Assembly (NCBI GenBank): GCA_900542145.1
Contig: UQMF01000002.1
Span: 1 to 64,000 of the forward strand
Source: an uncultured Oscillospiraceae bacterium
GTDB taxonomy: Bacteria > Bacillota > Clostridia > Oscillospirales > Ruminococcaceae
Reading direction: 5' to 3'
DNA: 64,000 nt
Part shown: one piece after another, positions 16,314 through 24,880 of the stretch
How positions within the stretch are numbered: position 1 is the stretch's first letter
Layout: every line of letters begins with the position of its first letter
Position numbers and translations under genes: made by a program
Notes under the pieces: generated by a model
Databases searched by the model: none
The model's input: only the letters and a program-made list of their open reading frames with translations
Told to the model about the DNA's origin: nothing

Positions 16314-17285
16314 ATGGATTTTCTTGACAAGATCACTGCGGCGTGTGCCGATCATAACATGTTTGAGAAGGGGAACGCTGTTGTCGCCGCATTATCCGGC
16401 GGCGCGGACAGCGTTTCCCTTCTGCATGCACTGAATACTCTGGCGGACACGCTGGGAATAACGGTTTCCGCCTGCCACATCAACCACCATATCCGCGGCG
16501 AGGAAAGCGACCGGGATATGCGCTTCTGTGAGGAACTCTGCACCCGTCTGGGGATTCCACTGACGATAAGGGAGGCGGACGTTCCGTCGCTTCAGCAGAA
16601 GCATGAGAGCCTTGAGGAGTGCGCGCGCCGGGTTCGTTACGACTTCTTCGCGGAGGTTTCCGAGGGGAAGAAGCTCGCCACGGCGCATAATTCCAACGAC
16701 TGCGCGGAAACGGTGCTTCTCAACATGATGCGCGGCACCGGATTGAAGGGGCTGTGCGGAGTTCCGCCGGTGCGTGGGAATATCGTCCGGCCGCTAATTT
16801 ACTGCACTCGCGCTGATGTGGAGGAATACTGCCGCACCAACGGACTGTCCTGGGTGACCGACAGCACGAATCTCGACACGGACTACACCCGTAACCGTAT
16901 CCGCCGGATAATCCTCCCGGAAATGCTCAAGGTAAACGGGTCGCTTTTCGCCACGATGAACCGAATGGAGCGCAGTCTGCGTTCCGACAGCGAATTCCTG
17001 GAGGAAATGGCGGAGCAGAAGCTGGAGGAAGCACGCTGCCCGGGAGGGTACTCCGCGAAGATTCTGGCAGAGCTGCCGAAGCCGCTGCAAAGCCGTGCGA
17101 TACGCCGGATATTCAGCGCCGGTGGAATCGAGCCGAGCGCGCTGCGTATAAACACCGCCGCGGATATCATTGCCGCAGGGCACGGGAAGTTCAACCCCTG
17201 TCGCGGAAAGTTCTTTGTGGTTAAGAGAGGCATTGCATTTGTGCTCACTGAGGAGCAGCACTACAAAAAGCACGAAACCACATAA
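16314..17285 (+). CDS. tilS: tRNA(Ile)-lysidine synthetase
   Basis: This 323-aa N-type ATP pyrophosphatase makes lysidine at position 34 of tRNA-Ile(CAU). The PP-loop SGGADS is at residues 28-33 and the HNSNDCAETVLLNMMRGTG stretch is characteristic. It is shorter than the 430-470 aa proteins of E. coli and B. subtilis because the C-terminal TilS_C domain is missing; short forms are known in other bacteria. The start is the ATG one base after the dnaB stop, preceded by GGAGAA. It ends close to ftsH, a common neighbour. Confidence 0.93.
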   Translation: MDFLDKITAACADHNMFEKGNAVVAALSGGADSVSLLHALNTLADTLGITVSACHINHHIRGEESDRDMRFCEELCTRLGIPLTIREADVPSLQQKHESLEECARRVRYDFFAEVSEGKKLATAHNSNDCAETVLLNMMRGTGLKGLCGVPPVRGNIVRPLIYCTRADVEEYCRTNGLSWVTDSTNLDTDYTRNRIRRIILPEMLKVNGSLFATMNRMERSLRSDSEFLEEMAEQKLEEARCPGGYSAKILAELPKPLQSRAIRRIFSAGGIEPSALRINTAADIIAAGHGKFNPCRGKFFVVKRGIAFVLTEEQHYKKHETT

Positions 17286-17327
17286 AAATAGTTCAATAAA
17301 TTTTCAGATAATGTTCACGAAAATAGT

Positions 17328-17356
17328 TTGCATTTTGATTGAAAGTGTGATATAAT
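17328..17356 (+). promoter_or_regulatory. ftsH promoter
   Basis: TTGCAT (17328-17333) and TATAAT (17351-17356) with 17-bp spacing and an extended TG-A element. A second AT-rich TATACTATATAAT cluster lies near 17428-17440 and may be an additional start. Confidence 0.7.
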
Positions 17357-17471
17357 ATTTCTTGTCCAAATCAATAATAGGACAACTGCACACGTTTGTG
17401 GGGCAAATTACAGAATTCAGCGTGATATACTATATAATATAAGGGAATCCATTTCCGGAAAGGCGGTATTA

Positions 17472-19466
17472 ATGAATTCAAACAAGTTCAAGGGTGTAAT
17501 TATTTATCTGGTAATTATCTTCCTGCTTATTTTCGGACTTGTGTCCGTACTTAACATGGCAAGCGGCGCGTCAAGGTCCGTGACATCTTATTCCAGCGTA
17601 ATGGCGGAGTTTGATTCGCTCAATGTGTCGGAATTCCAGCTTGACCTGGGCAGTGGTTCGCTGACATACCGGCTCAAGGGCGAGGACGGCTCAAAGGCGG
17701 CGCATTCCTATACGGTGCCGAATGTCAGCATTTTCATCAACGACATAAACTCCGGATACACCGAGGAGGGCAAGGTAGCAAACTACCGTCAGCGCTATAA
17801 CGAGGCAAATCCGGACTCCCCCCTCAAGGAGGACTATATCCCGATCAGCGACAATACGTTCCTTACCAGCGTACTTCCGTATCTTCTGCTTGTTGGCGTG
17901 ATGATCATATTCACAGTTATCGTAATGCGCCAGAGCACCGGCGGCGGAAAGATGTCCAGCTTCTCCAAGGCTAACGTGCGTCAGCACACCGGCAAGAAGG
18001 TGACATTCGACGACGTAGCCGGCGCGGATGAGGAAAAGCAGGAACTTGAGGAGATCGTTGACTTCCTGAAGAATCCGAACAAGTACCGCGAGATCGGCGC
18101 GAGAATCCCGAAGGGCGTGCTGCTCGTAGGCCCTCCAGGAACCGGTAAGACTCTGCTGGCAAAGGCAGTCGCAGGTGAGGCGGGCGCCCCGTTCTTCTCC
18201 ATCAGCGGTTCGGACTTCGTTGAGATGTTCGTCGGCGTAGGTGCTTCCCGTGTGCGCGATCTGTTCGAGCAGGCGAAGAAGAAAACTCCGTCCATCATCT
18301 TTATAGATGAGATCGACGCAGTAGGACGTCAGAGAGGTGCAGGCTTAGGCGGCGGTCACGACGAGCGTGAGCAGACACTGAACCAGCTCCTTGTCGAGAT
18401 GGACGGCTTTACCGAGAATGACTCCATTATCGTAATGGCGGCGACCAACCGCCGTGATATCCTTGATCCGGCACTGCTCCGTCCGGGACGTTTCGACAGA
18501 CAGATCGTCGTGAACTATCCTGACATCAAGGGCCGTGAGGAAATACTCAAGGTACACACCAGAAACAAGAACATCGGTCCCGATGTAGATCTCAAGACTA
18601 TTGCGGCAACCACCGCAGGATTCACCGGCGCGGACCTGGAGAACCTCGTGAACGAGGCGGCTCTGCTCGCTGCCCGGGCAAACCGCAAGGCTATCACCAA
18701 GAAGGACATAGAGGAAGCTACCATCAAGGTGGTTGCAGGTCCCGAGAAGAAGTCCAAGGTCGTAACTCCCGAGGAGAAGCGCCTGACCGCTTATCACGAA
18801 TCCGGTCACGCTATCACGACTTACTTCTGCAAGACACAGGATAAGGTGCATCAGGTTTCAATTATTCCGAGAGGAATGGCAGGCGGATTCACCATGCACG
18901 TTCCCGAGAAGGACCGCTCATTCGTCAGCAAGACCTACATGGAAGAGGAGATCATAGTTCTCCTCGGCGGCCGTGTTGCTGAGAAGCTGATACTGGACGA
19001 TATTTCCACCGGCGCTTCCAACGACATCGAGCGTGCTACTTCCGTTGCAAGGAACATGGTAACGCGTTACGGATTCTCTGAGAAGCTCGGTCCGATACTC
19101 TACGGTCACGAGAACCAGGAAGTGTTCCTTGGCAGGGATTATTCCCAGGGCAGGAACTATTCCGAGAACGTTGCGGCTGAGATCGACGGAGAGATCCGCG
19201 AGCTGATCGAAACCGGCTACGAAAAGGCAAAGGAGATCCTCACCGAACATGGTGATCTGCTGGAGCGCTGCGCTCAGTACCTCATGAAGCATGAGAAGAT
19301 CGAGGGGGCGGATTTCTATAAGCTGATGGCTGATGAGATCGACATTGACGGCAATCCCAAGGTGAAGCTGGAGAAGTCCGAGGAGGAAGCTCCCGTGCAG
19401 TCCGCTGACGAAACTGCCGCTGAAGAATCCAAGCCGGAATCCAACGACGGAAACGACGGGGAATGA
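17472..19466 (+). CDS. ftsH: ATP-dependent zinc metalloprotease FtsH
   Basis: This 664-aa membrane-anchored AAA+ protease degrades misfolded and regulatory membrane proteins. It has two membrane segments (residues about 8-28 and 137-157) flanking a small extracytoplasmic domain. The AAA module has Walker A GPPGTGKT (220-227), Walker B IIFIDEID and the SRH ATNRRDILDPALLRPGRFDRQ region. The zinc protease motif is HESGH (442-446). The last about 35 residues are acidic and disordered. It is transcribed from its own promoter. A hairpin follows the stop codon. Confidence 0.98.
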   Translation: MNSNKFKGVIIYLVIIFLLIFGLVSVLNMASGASRSVTSYSSVMAEFDSLNVSEFQLDLGSGSLTYRLKGEDGSKAAHSYTVPNVSIFINDINSGYTEEGKVANYRQRYNEANPDSPLKEDYIPISDNTFLTSVLPYLLLVGVMIIFTVIVMRQSTGGGKMSSFSKANVRQHTGKKVTFDDVAGADEEKQELEEIVDFLKNPNKYREIGARIPKGVLLVGPPGTGKTLLAKAVAGEAGAPFFSISGSDFVEMFVGVGASRVRDLFEQAKKKTPSIIFIDEIDAVGRQRGAGLGGGHDEREQTLNQLLVEMDGFTENDSIIVMAATNRRDILDPALLRPGRFDRQIVVNYPDIKGREEILKVHTRNKNIGPDVDLKTIAATTAGFTGADLENLVNEAALLAARANRKAITKKDIEEATIKVVAGPEKKSKVVTPEEKRLTAYHESGHAITTYFCKTQDKVHQVSIIPRGMAGGFTMHVPEKDRSFVSKTYMEEEIIVLLGGRVAEKLILDDISTGASNDIERATSVARNMVTRYGFSEKLGPILYGHENQEVFLGRDYSQGRNYSENVAAEIDGEIRELIETGYEKAKEILTEHGDLLERCAQYLMKHEKIEGADFYKLMADEIDIDGNPKVKLEKSEEEAPVQSADETAAEESKPESNDGNDGE

Positions 19467-19484
19467 CCCACTGAAATAACAACA

Positions 19485-19508
19485 AGAGCCGTCCGGTAGG
19501 GCGGCTCT
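19485..19508 (+). terminator. Hairpin after ftsH, weak terminator
   Basis: AGAGCCGTCC-ggta-GGGCGGCTCT forms a 10-bp stem with one G-T pair, 19 bases after the ftsH stop. It is followed by AGCC rather than a T run, so it may stabilise the 3' end or attenuate rather than terminate fully. Confidence 0.5.
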
Positions 19509-19554
19509 AGCCATGGAAGTGCAATATAAAAGAGAATATAAAAGGGAGATTCAG

Positions 19555-19977
19555 ATGGAACTAGAATTTATCGACAAGGCGCCCACCCTGGAGGAATACA
19601 AGGAAATGCGGCGCCAGGTGAATTTCATGCCGCTGTCAGACCGTATCTGCCGGAATGTGCTGAATAACGCATTTCATATAACGACAGTACGTGATAACGG
19701 GCGCTGCGTGGGAATGATACGGGTGCTTTCCGAGGGAGGGTATGCAAATTTCATTACGGACGTGATCGTGATTCCGGAGTATCAGCACCAGGGGATCGGC
19801 AAGAAGATGATGCGCCGCACGATGGATTACCTCTACTCCACACTGGAACCCGGCGAGAAGATCGTCGTGTATCTGATGTCGGCAAAAGAGCGCGAGCCGT
19901 TCTACAGGCAATTCGGGTTCCGTGACCGTCCGAATGAGCTTCTAGGGGCAGGAATGAGCCAGTGGCTGGAAAAGTAA
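19555..19977 (+). CDS. GNAT-family N-acetyltransferase
   Basis: This 140-aa protein shows the GNAT core: VIVIPEYQHQGIGKKMM is the acetyl-CoA pyrophosphate-binding motif A (Q/R-x-x-G-x-G/A type) near residues 72-88, and the FYRQFGFRDRP segment near the C-terminus is the usual terminal strand. The acyl acceptor cannot be read from sequence. The ATG at 19555 is chosen because AAAGGGAG lies upstream; an earlier in-frame ATG at 19513 overlaps the ftsH hairpin. It may be expressed by read-through from ftsH. Confidence 0.88.
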   Translation: MELEFIDKAPTLEEYKEMRRQVNFMPLSDRICRNVLNNAFHITTVRDNGRCVGMIRVLSEGGYANFITDVIVIPEYQHQGIGKKMMRRTMDYLYSTLEPGEKIVVYLMSAKEREPFYRQFGFRDRPNELLGAGMSQWLEK

Positions 19978-20060
19978 AAATCAGTTTCTGGAATCTGGCG
20001 TCCCGCGTTTGCCCGGTTGGTGTACATATCGTGAAATTTATGTGTAATACGCGAATTTGG

Positions 20061-20089
20061 TTGACATGACAGAATTATTATGATAAAAT
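20061..20089 (+). promoter_or_regulatory. Promoter of the zinc-ribbon/ATPase/oxidoreductase transcript
   Basis: TTGACA (20061-20066) and TAAAAT (20084-20089) with a 17-bp spacer and TG-A before the -10 box, 82 bases before the start codon. Confidence 0.8.
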
Positions 20090-20170
20090 ACAACTGTACA
20101 TAGCAATAACGAATGCTGATTGTACATTTTTATTCTGGTGGGTTTTGGATTTTGTGAATGGAGGTTTTTT

Positions 20171-20665
20171 ATGCAGAGGATTTGTTCTAGTTGTAATACA
20201 CTGGTCACTGGCGAGGGCTCATTCTGCCCGACCTGCGGCGCTCTGCTTCCAGCGGCTGTCGATCTTGACAAGCAGCCCGCGCCCCAGAGCGTACAGTTTA
20301 CTGCCTCCGCGCAGGATACTCATAAGGCGGAGATGCCCAACTATGGCACACAGACAACTACGGCATATGCTAACAACCGGAGCTTCAATTCGGCTCCTGC
20401 TCCCTTTTCGGGTCAGGAAATGACTTTAGGTCAGTGGGTTGGCACCGTTATCTGCTGCACATGGTTCGGTATAATCAGTCTTATTCTGTCTATAGTATGG
20501 GCAGTAAGTTCTGACACTCCGATTGCAAAGAAACGCTACTGTCAGGCTATGATAATCATTCAGTGCATCAGCGTTGCTCTGTCTATCATATTCTTCATCG
20601 TGTTCTTCGCAATTCTCGGGGCAGCTGGCAACAGTTTTTCTGATATTCTCAGCGAAATGACATGA
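20171..20665 (+). CDS. Zinc-ribbon membrane protein of unknown function
   Basis: This 164-aa protein starts with a zinc ribbon (two C-x2-C pairs: CSSC at about residue 4 and CPTC at about 21). A low-complexity, Thr/Ala/Asn-rich linker follows, then two membrane helices (about residues 92-115 and 125-155). The second half resembles the small two-helix domain with a cytoplasmic SSDTPIAKKRYC-type loop found in many Firmicute zinc-ribbon proteins of unknown function. GGAGG lies 6 bases before the chosen ATG at 20171. Its stop overlaps the next start by 4 bases, so it is translationally coupled to the ATPase gene. No function is proposed. Confidence 0.82.
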   Translation: MQRICSSCNTLVTGEGSFCPTCGALLPAAVDLDKQPAPQSVQFTASAQDTHKAEMPNYGTQTTTAYANNRSFNSAPAPFSGQEMTLGQWVGTVICCTWFGIISLILSIVWAVSSDTPIAKKRYCQAMIIIQCISVALSIIFFIVFFAILGAAGNSFSDILSEMT

Positions 20666-21315
20666 TCAATTTAGGAAGAATTATCGCAATTACCGGGCAT
20701 TACGGCTCGGGCAAGACCAATCTTGCAATTAATCTCGCGGTGGATTTCGCAAAGGCAGGGGAGAAAGTGACGATCATCGACCTGGATATCGTCAACCCCT
20801 ATTTCCGCACCGCAGATCATTCCGACCTTTTCAAAAGGCTCGGCATAAAGCTGATAGCGCCACAGTTCGCCAATACCAACCTGGATATTCCGTCCCTGGG
20901 ATTTGACATGGCTGCGGCGGCAAACGGGTGCGAAAGGCTCATCATTGACGTGGGCGGCGATGACTCCGGCGCAGTGGCGCTGGGGCAGTATTCCACGGTG
21001 CTCAATAACATGGGCTGTTCGCTTTACTATGTTGTAAACCGCTACCGCTACCTCACAAGAACTGCGGACGAGGCGGCGGAGGTGCTCAGGGATATCGAGC
21101 AGGTGTCCCGTATGAGGGCAAAGGGCATAATCAACTGCTCAAACCTGGGCTCACAGACTTCCGCCGATGATGTAAAAGTCACGGCGGATTATGCTGTACA
21201 ATGCGGAAGCCGCGCCGGCATACCGGTGGTAATGACCGCAGCGGAGCGCTCCCTCGGGGTTGAGTGCGCTTATCCGGTGGACGTGTATATACGTCCGTTC
21301 TGGGAGGAAAAATAG
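20662..21315 (+). CDS. P-loop ATPase of the MinD/ParA/CobQ type
   Basis: This 217-aa SIMIBI-class NTPase has a deviant Walker A GHYGSGKTN near residues 12-20, the switch-like DLDIVNPYFR and an IIDVGGDDSG stretch. It lacks membrane-targeting helices or ferredoxin clusters. Its position directly before four genes of a 2-oxoacid:ferredoxin oxidoreductase, with 74 bases to the ferredoxin start, suggests a role in assembly, cofactor insertion or control of that iron-sulfur enzyme. That is inference from context only. It overlaps the zinc-ribbon gene by 4 bases. Confidence 0.85.
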   Translation: MINLGRIIAITGHYGSGKTNLAINLAVDFAKAGEKVTIIDLDIVNPYFRTADHSDLFKRLGIKLIAPQFANTNLDIPSLGFDMAAAANGCERLIIDVGGDDSGAVALGQYSTVLNNMGCSLYYVVNRYRYLTRTADEAAEVLRDIEQVSRMRAKGIINCSNLGSQTSADDVKVTADYAVQCGSRAGIPVVMTAAERSLGVECAYPVDVYIRPFWEEK

Positions 21316-21389
21316 AACAGCCCCATAGGTATGCATTTCACCTGCTTCGGCAGGCACTCCGGATTCCGGAGGAGGAAAGGGAAACAGAA

Positions 21390-21611
21390 ATGGCAAAGAT
21401 GAACGTGGACTTTGAAGCCTGCAAGGGCTGTGCGTTGTGTACTACCGCATGTCCGAAGAAAATAGTTGAGATCTCTCACGACAAGCTCAACGCGAAGGGA
21501 TATTACACCGCCGTCTGTATTGATGACGACGCCTGCATTGCCTGTGCGATGTGCGCGATGATGTGCCCGGATTGTGCAATAACCATCAGGGCTGACGGAG
21601 GTGACAAGTGA
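21390..21611 (+). CDS. korD: 2-oxoacid:ferredoxin oxidoreductase, delta (ferredoxin) subunit
   Basis: This 73-aa protein holds two [4Fe-4S] clusters: Cys11, Cys14, Cys17, Cys21 and Cys49, Cys52, Cys55, Cys59. It shuttles electrons from the thiamine-diphosphate catalytic centre to external ferredoxin. The start at 21390 follows a GGAGGAGGAAAGG stretch. It overlaps the next gene by one base. The name korD rather than vorD is arbitrary because the substrate is not decided by sequence. Confidence 0.92.
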   Translation: MAKMNVDFEACKGCALCTTACPKKIVEISHDKLNAKGYYTAVCIDDDACIACAMCAMMCPDCAITIRADGGDK

Positions 21612-22678
21612 TGGAACGTAATCTCATGAAGGGAAACGAAGCCCTTGCAGAGGCCGCTATAAGGGCAGGCTGCAAATGCTTTTTCGGCTACCCGATTACG
21701 CCACAGACCGAGATTTCAGCGTACATGGCGAAGCGTATGCCGAAGGTCGGGGGAGTGTTCCTCCAGGCGGAGAGCGAGATCGCGGCGATAAACATGGTTT
21801 ACGGCTGCTCAAGTTCCGGCGTTCGCTGCATGACTTCCAGTTCCTCCCCGGGAATCTCCCTGAAGAGCGAGGGCGTGTCCTACATGGCAGGTTCCGACCT
21901 TCCCTGCGTTATCGTCAACGTAATGCGCGGCGGTCCGGGACTGGGCGGAATACAGCCGTCCCAGAGCGACTACTGGCAGGCGACCAGGGCGCTGGGCCAC
22001 GGGGATTTCCAGATACTTGTGTTTGCACCGTCCTCCGTACAGGAGATGGCGGATTACATCGGCAGGGCGTTTGACGAGGCGGATAAGTACAGAATGCCGG
22101 CAATGATACTCGCCGACGGACTTCTCGGTCAGATGATGGAGCCGGTTACCTTCCGCACGGAAGAGATACAGCACCACGACCCGTCGGAAAAGCCCTGGGC
22201 AACCACCGGACATAAGAACAGGCGCAAGCATAACATAGTAAACTCCCTCTACCTCCAGGCTGAGGAGCTGGAGCGGCTCAATTTCGAGCGTTTCAAGCGA
22301 TATGAAACAGTAAAGCAGGAACTCCACGAGGCGGAGCTTTACCGCACTGAGGACGCAGACATAATCGTGACTGCATACGGCTCCGTTGCAAGACTTGCGA
22401 AAGCAGCTGTTGACAGCGCCCGGGAGCAGGGGATAAAGGCAGGATTATTCCGCCCGATAACCCTATGGCCGTTCCCGGTACAGGAAATAAACGTGGCTTG
22501 CCGGAATGCGAAGCGCGTACTGTGCGTCGAGATGTCCATGGGACAGATGATTGAGGACGTGAAGCTGGCTCTGGACTGCCGTCTGCCCGTTGAATTCTAC
22601 GGACGTACCGGCGGAGTTATCCCGAAACCGTCGGAGATCCTTGAACAGATAAAGACCCTTGCAAAGGAGGCTGAGTGA
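21611..22678 (+). CDS. korA: 2-oxoacid:ferredoxin oxidoreductase, alpha subunit
   Basis: This 355-aa subunit has the pyrimidine-binding PFOR domain (residues about 10-230, with GCKCFFGYPITPQTEI near the N-terminus) and domain II (about 250-340). With the beta subunit it oxidatively decarboxylates a 2-oxoacid to an acyl-CoA, reducing ferredoxin. Order and lengths fit 3-methyl-2-oxobutanoate (VorB) or 2-oxoglutarate (KorA) oxidoreductase, not pyruvate. The ATG at 21611 is preferred over the GTG three bases earlier; GGAGGT lies 8 bases upstream. Confidence 0.92.
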   Translation: MERNLMKGNEALAEAAIRAGCKCFFGYPITPQTEISAYMAKRMPKVGGVFLQAESEIAAINMVYGCSSSGVRCMTSSSSPGISLKSEGVSYMAGSDLPCVIVNVMRGGPGLGGIQPSQSDYWQATRALGHGDFQILVFAPSSVQEMADYIGRAFDEADKYRMPAMILADGLLGQMMEPVTFRTEEIQHHDPSEKPWATTGHKNRRKHNIVNSLYLQAEELERLNFERFKRYETVKQELHEAELYRTEDADIIVTAYGSVARLAKAAVDSAREQGIKAGLFRPITLWPFPVQEINVACRNAKRVLCVEMSMGQMIEDVKLALDCRLPVEFYGRTGGVIPKPSEILEQIKTLAKEAE

Positions 22679-22679
22679 T

Positions 22680-23420
22680 ATGCCGGATTTCAACAAGCCG
22701 CACGCGCTTACTGACGTGCCTTTCCATTATTGTCCGGGGTGCACTCACGGAATCGTACATCGTCTGGTGGCGGAGGTCATTGACGAAATGGGAATTGAAG
22801 GCGACACCATCGGTGTATGCCCGGTCGGCTGTTCAGTAATGGCGTATGACTACTTCAATTGCGATATGATCGAGGCTTCTCACGGGCGCGCTCCTGCGGT
22901 AGCCACCGGCGTGAAGCGCGGAAATCCCGATAAGTTTGTTTTCACCTACCAGGGCGACGGCGACCTTGCCGCCATCGGTACCGCAGAAACAGTCCATGCC
23001 GCAACGCGAGGCGAGAATATCACCGTCATTTTCATCAACAACACGACCTACGGCATGACCGGCGGACAGATGGCTCCTACCACGCTGCCCGGTCAGGTAA
23101 CTCAGACCACTCCATATGGCAGAAATCCCGATGTGGAGGGATTCCCGGTCAGGGTTTGCGAAATGCTTTCCACGCTGTCCGGCGTTGCACTGGCGGAGCG
23201 CGTCACAGTTACGGATCCGGCGAATATCCGCAAGGCAAAGGCGGCTATCCGCAAGGGATTCGAATTCCAGAAGAACAAGCAGGGATTTTCCATCATTGAA
23301 GTACTTTCCACCTGTCCCACCAACTGGGGATTATCTCCGGTTGAGGCGATCAAATGGCTCAAGGAGAACATGGTGCCATATTATCCCTTGGGCGTATTCA
23401 AGGAGGGTGCAATAAGATGA
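22680..23420 (+). CDS. korB: 2-oxoacid:ferredoxin oxidoreductase, beta (thiamine diphosphate) subunit
   Basis: This 246-aa subunit binds thiamine diphosphate. CPGCTHG near residue 17 is the expected beta-subunit motif. GDGD followed by the NNTTYGMTGGQMAPTT stretch is the TPP/Mg2+ site. The gene starts one base after the korA stop, with AAAGGAGG upstream, and overlaps korC by 4 bases (ATGA), so the three subunits are coupled for stoichiometric synthesis. Confidence 0.94.
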   Translation: MPDFNKPHALTDVPFHYCPGCTHGIVHRLVAEVIDEMGIEGDTIGVCPVGCSVMAYDYFNCDMIEASHGRAPAVATGVKRGNPDKFVFTYQGDGDLAAIGTAETVHAATRGENITVIFINNTTYGMTGGQMAPTTLPGQVTQTTPYGRNPDVEGFPVRVCEMLSTLSGVALAERVTVTDPANIRKAKAAIRKGFEFQKNKQGFSIIEVLSTCPTNWGLSPVEAIKWLKENMVPYYPLGVFKEGAIR

Positions 23421-23947
23421 CCACAGAAACAATACTCGCCGGATTCGGCGGACAGGGAATACTCTTTGCCGGCAAGCTGCTGGCGTACCTTGGTATGAAC
23501 CAGGATAAGAACGTATCCTGGCTGCCGTCCTATGGACCGGAAATGCGCGGAGGTACTGCAAACTGCTCCGTGTGCGTCGGAGATGAGCCGATAGGCTCCC
23601 CCTACGTCACCGACCCGGATGTACTCATCGCAATGAACGGTCCCAGCTACGACAAGTTTATCGACAGCGTGAAGCCGGGCGGGATCGCAATAATCGACAG
23701 CACTCTCGTAACCAAGGAGTGCAGGCGCAAGGATATCCGCAGCTTCTGTATCCCGTCCACCGCACTGGCGGCGGAGCATGGGCTTCCGGGAATGGCGAAC
23801 ATTATCCTCATGGGCAAGCTGCTCAAGGAAACAGGTATTGCGGTAATTGAGGCGGTCCGGCCCACTCTGGAGAAGATGATCCCTCCGAAGAAAGCGGGTC
23901 TTATCGAAGCCAACATGAAGGCTCTTGCAATAGGAATGGCTCTTTAA
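23417..23947 (+). CDS. korC: 2-oxoacid:ferredoxin oxidoreductase, gamma subunit
   Basis: This 176-aa protein is the gamma (domain III) subunit: GFGGQGILFAGKLLA near the N-terminus and the LPSYGPEMRGGTANCSV stretch are hallmarks. It closes the CoA-binding side of the complex. It is the last gene of the operon, followed at once by an intrinsic terminator. Confidence 0.94.
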   Translation: MTTETILAGFGGQGILFAGKLLAYLGMNQDKNVSWLPSYGPEMRGGTANCSVCVGDEPIGSPYVTDPDVLIAMNGPSYDKFIDSVKPGGIAIIDSTLVTKECRRKDIRSFCIPSTALAAEHGLPGMANIILMGKLLKETGIAVIEAVRPTLEKMIPPKKAGLIEANMKALAIGMAL

Positions 23948-23958
23948 AAGGAAAACAT

Positions 23959-23983
23959 GCCCGGCATTCGTGTCGGGCTTTTT
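23959..23983 (+). terminator. Terminator of the oxidoreductase operon
   Basis: GCCCGGC-attcgt-GTCGGGC (one G-T pair) followed by TTTTTC, 11 bases after the korC stop. Confidence 0.85.
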
Positions 23984-24002
23984 CTGGAATGTGGAGGGAA
24001 TG

Positions 24003-24770
24003 TTGAAAAAATACAGGATCCACCCGGCGCAGGCTGCGGTAGCAGCGGTCGCGGCGGCGTTCTGCATGTGGATATGCCTGCCGGGATTCGTGAACGCCGG
24101 CACATTCCTTGGTGTGCTTCTGAGCGTGATCATAGCCCTGTGCGGTATTTTCGCGCCGCAGCTGGGCAGATTCCTGCGGTGGGCGTGGAGGTACGCCGCC
24201 GGGAAGCTGGGACTCATCACCCTGGGCGCACTGATGGCGCTATTTCTGGGGATATGCGGCTATAACGGGGCGATGATGGCACGGTATTCCAGCGTTCCGC
24301 TATCGCAGGTGAAATGCGTGATGATACTGGGCTGCCAGGTGCACGGCGACGACCCCGGCGGCGAACTTGAGAACCGTCTGAATGCCGCGCTGCCGCTGAT
24401 ACGGGACAATCCCGGAATTCCGGTGATAGTGACCGGCGGACAGGGCATGGGGGAATCTGTTACCGAGGGTGAATGCATGAAGCGGTGGCTTATCTCCCAC
24501 GGTGTGGAAGGAAGGCGTATATTTACCGAGGAGGACTCCACCTCCACCGAGGAAAATTTTGCGAATTCCGCACCGATATTTTCACGGCTTGGAATAAGCG
24601 ATGGGATAGCGGTGGTGACGAACGATTTCCACCAGTACCGCGCGGAACTCAACGCCCGGCGGCAGGGGCTTTCCGTCGGACATTATTCCGCTGGGACCCG
24701 GGCGCTGGTGTTCCCGAATTATCTCATAAGGGAGCTGGCGGCGCTGTTCTTTGAGTTCATGCACTGGTAA
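24003..24770 (+). CDS. DUF218 / YdcF-family membrane protein
   Basis: This protein of about 255 aa has membrane helices in the first 85 residues, then a DUF218 domain beginning VMILGCQVHGDDPG. The family includes SanA, YdcF and ElyC, linked to envelope or cell-wall integrity. The acidic residues of the VTGGQG and TEEDSTSTEENF segments are typical. The start is uncertain: TTG at 24003 has GGAGG at ideal spacing, whereas ATG at 24000 is too close to it, and an upstream ATG at 23970 lies in the terminator hairpin. It probably depends on read-through or on an unseen promoter. Confidence 0.82.
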   Translation: MKKYRIHPAQAAVAAVAAAFCMWICLPGFVNAGTFLGVLLSVIIALCGIFAPQLGRFLRWAWRYAAGKLGLITLGALMALFLGICGYNGAMMARYSSVPLSQVKCVMILGCQVHGDDPGGELENRLNAALPLIRDNPGIPVIVTGGQGMGESVTEGECMKRWLISHGVEGRRIFTEEDSTSTEENFANSAPIFSRLGISDGIAVVTNDFHQYRAELNARRQGLSVGHYSAGTRALVFPNYLIRELAALFFEFMHW

Positions 24771-24781
24771 TAAAAAATCTG

Positions 24782-24810
24782 TTGCAAAAGTCGGCTCTTT
24801 GTGATATAAT
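24782..24810 (+). promoter_or_regulatory. Promoter of dnaD-dnaC
   Basis: TTGCAA (24782-24787) and TATAAT (24805-24810), 17-bp spacer with extended TG-A. Confidence 0.8.
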
Positions 24811-24880
24811 TAGTTTATCAGAAACGCAGTGTGCGTTATCACGATTAAAGCGGTATATTATTGTTGAATAAGGTGAGCAG

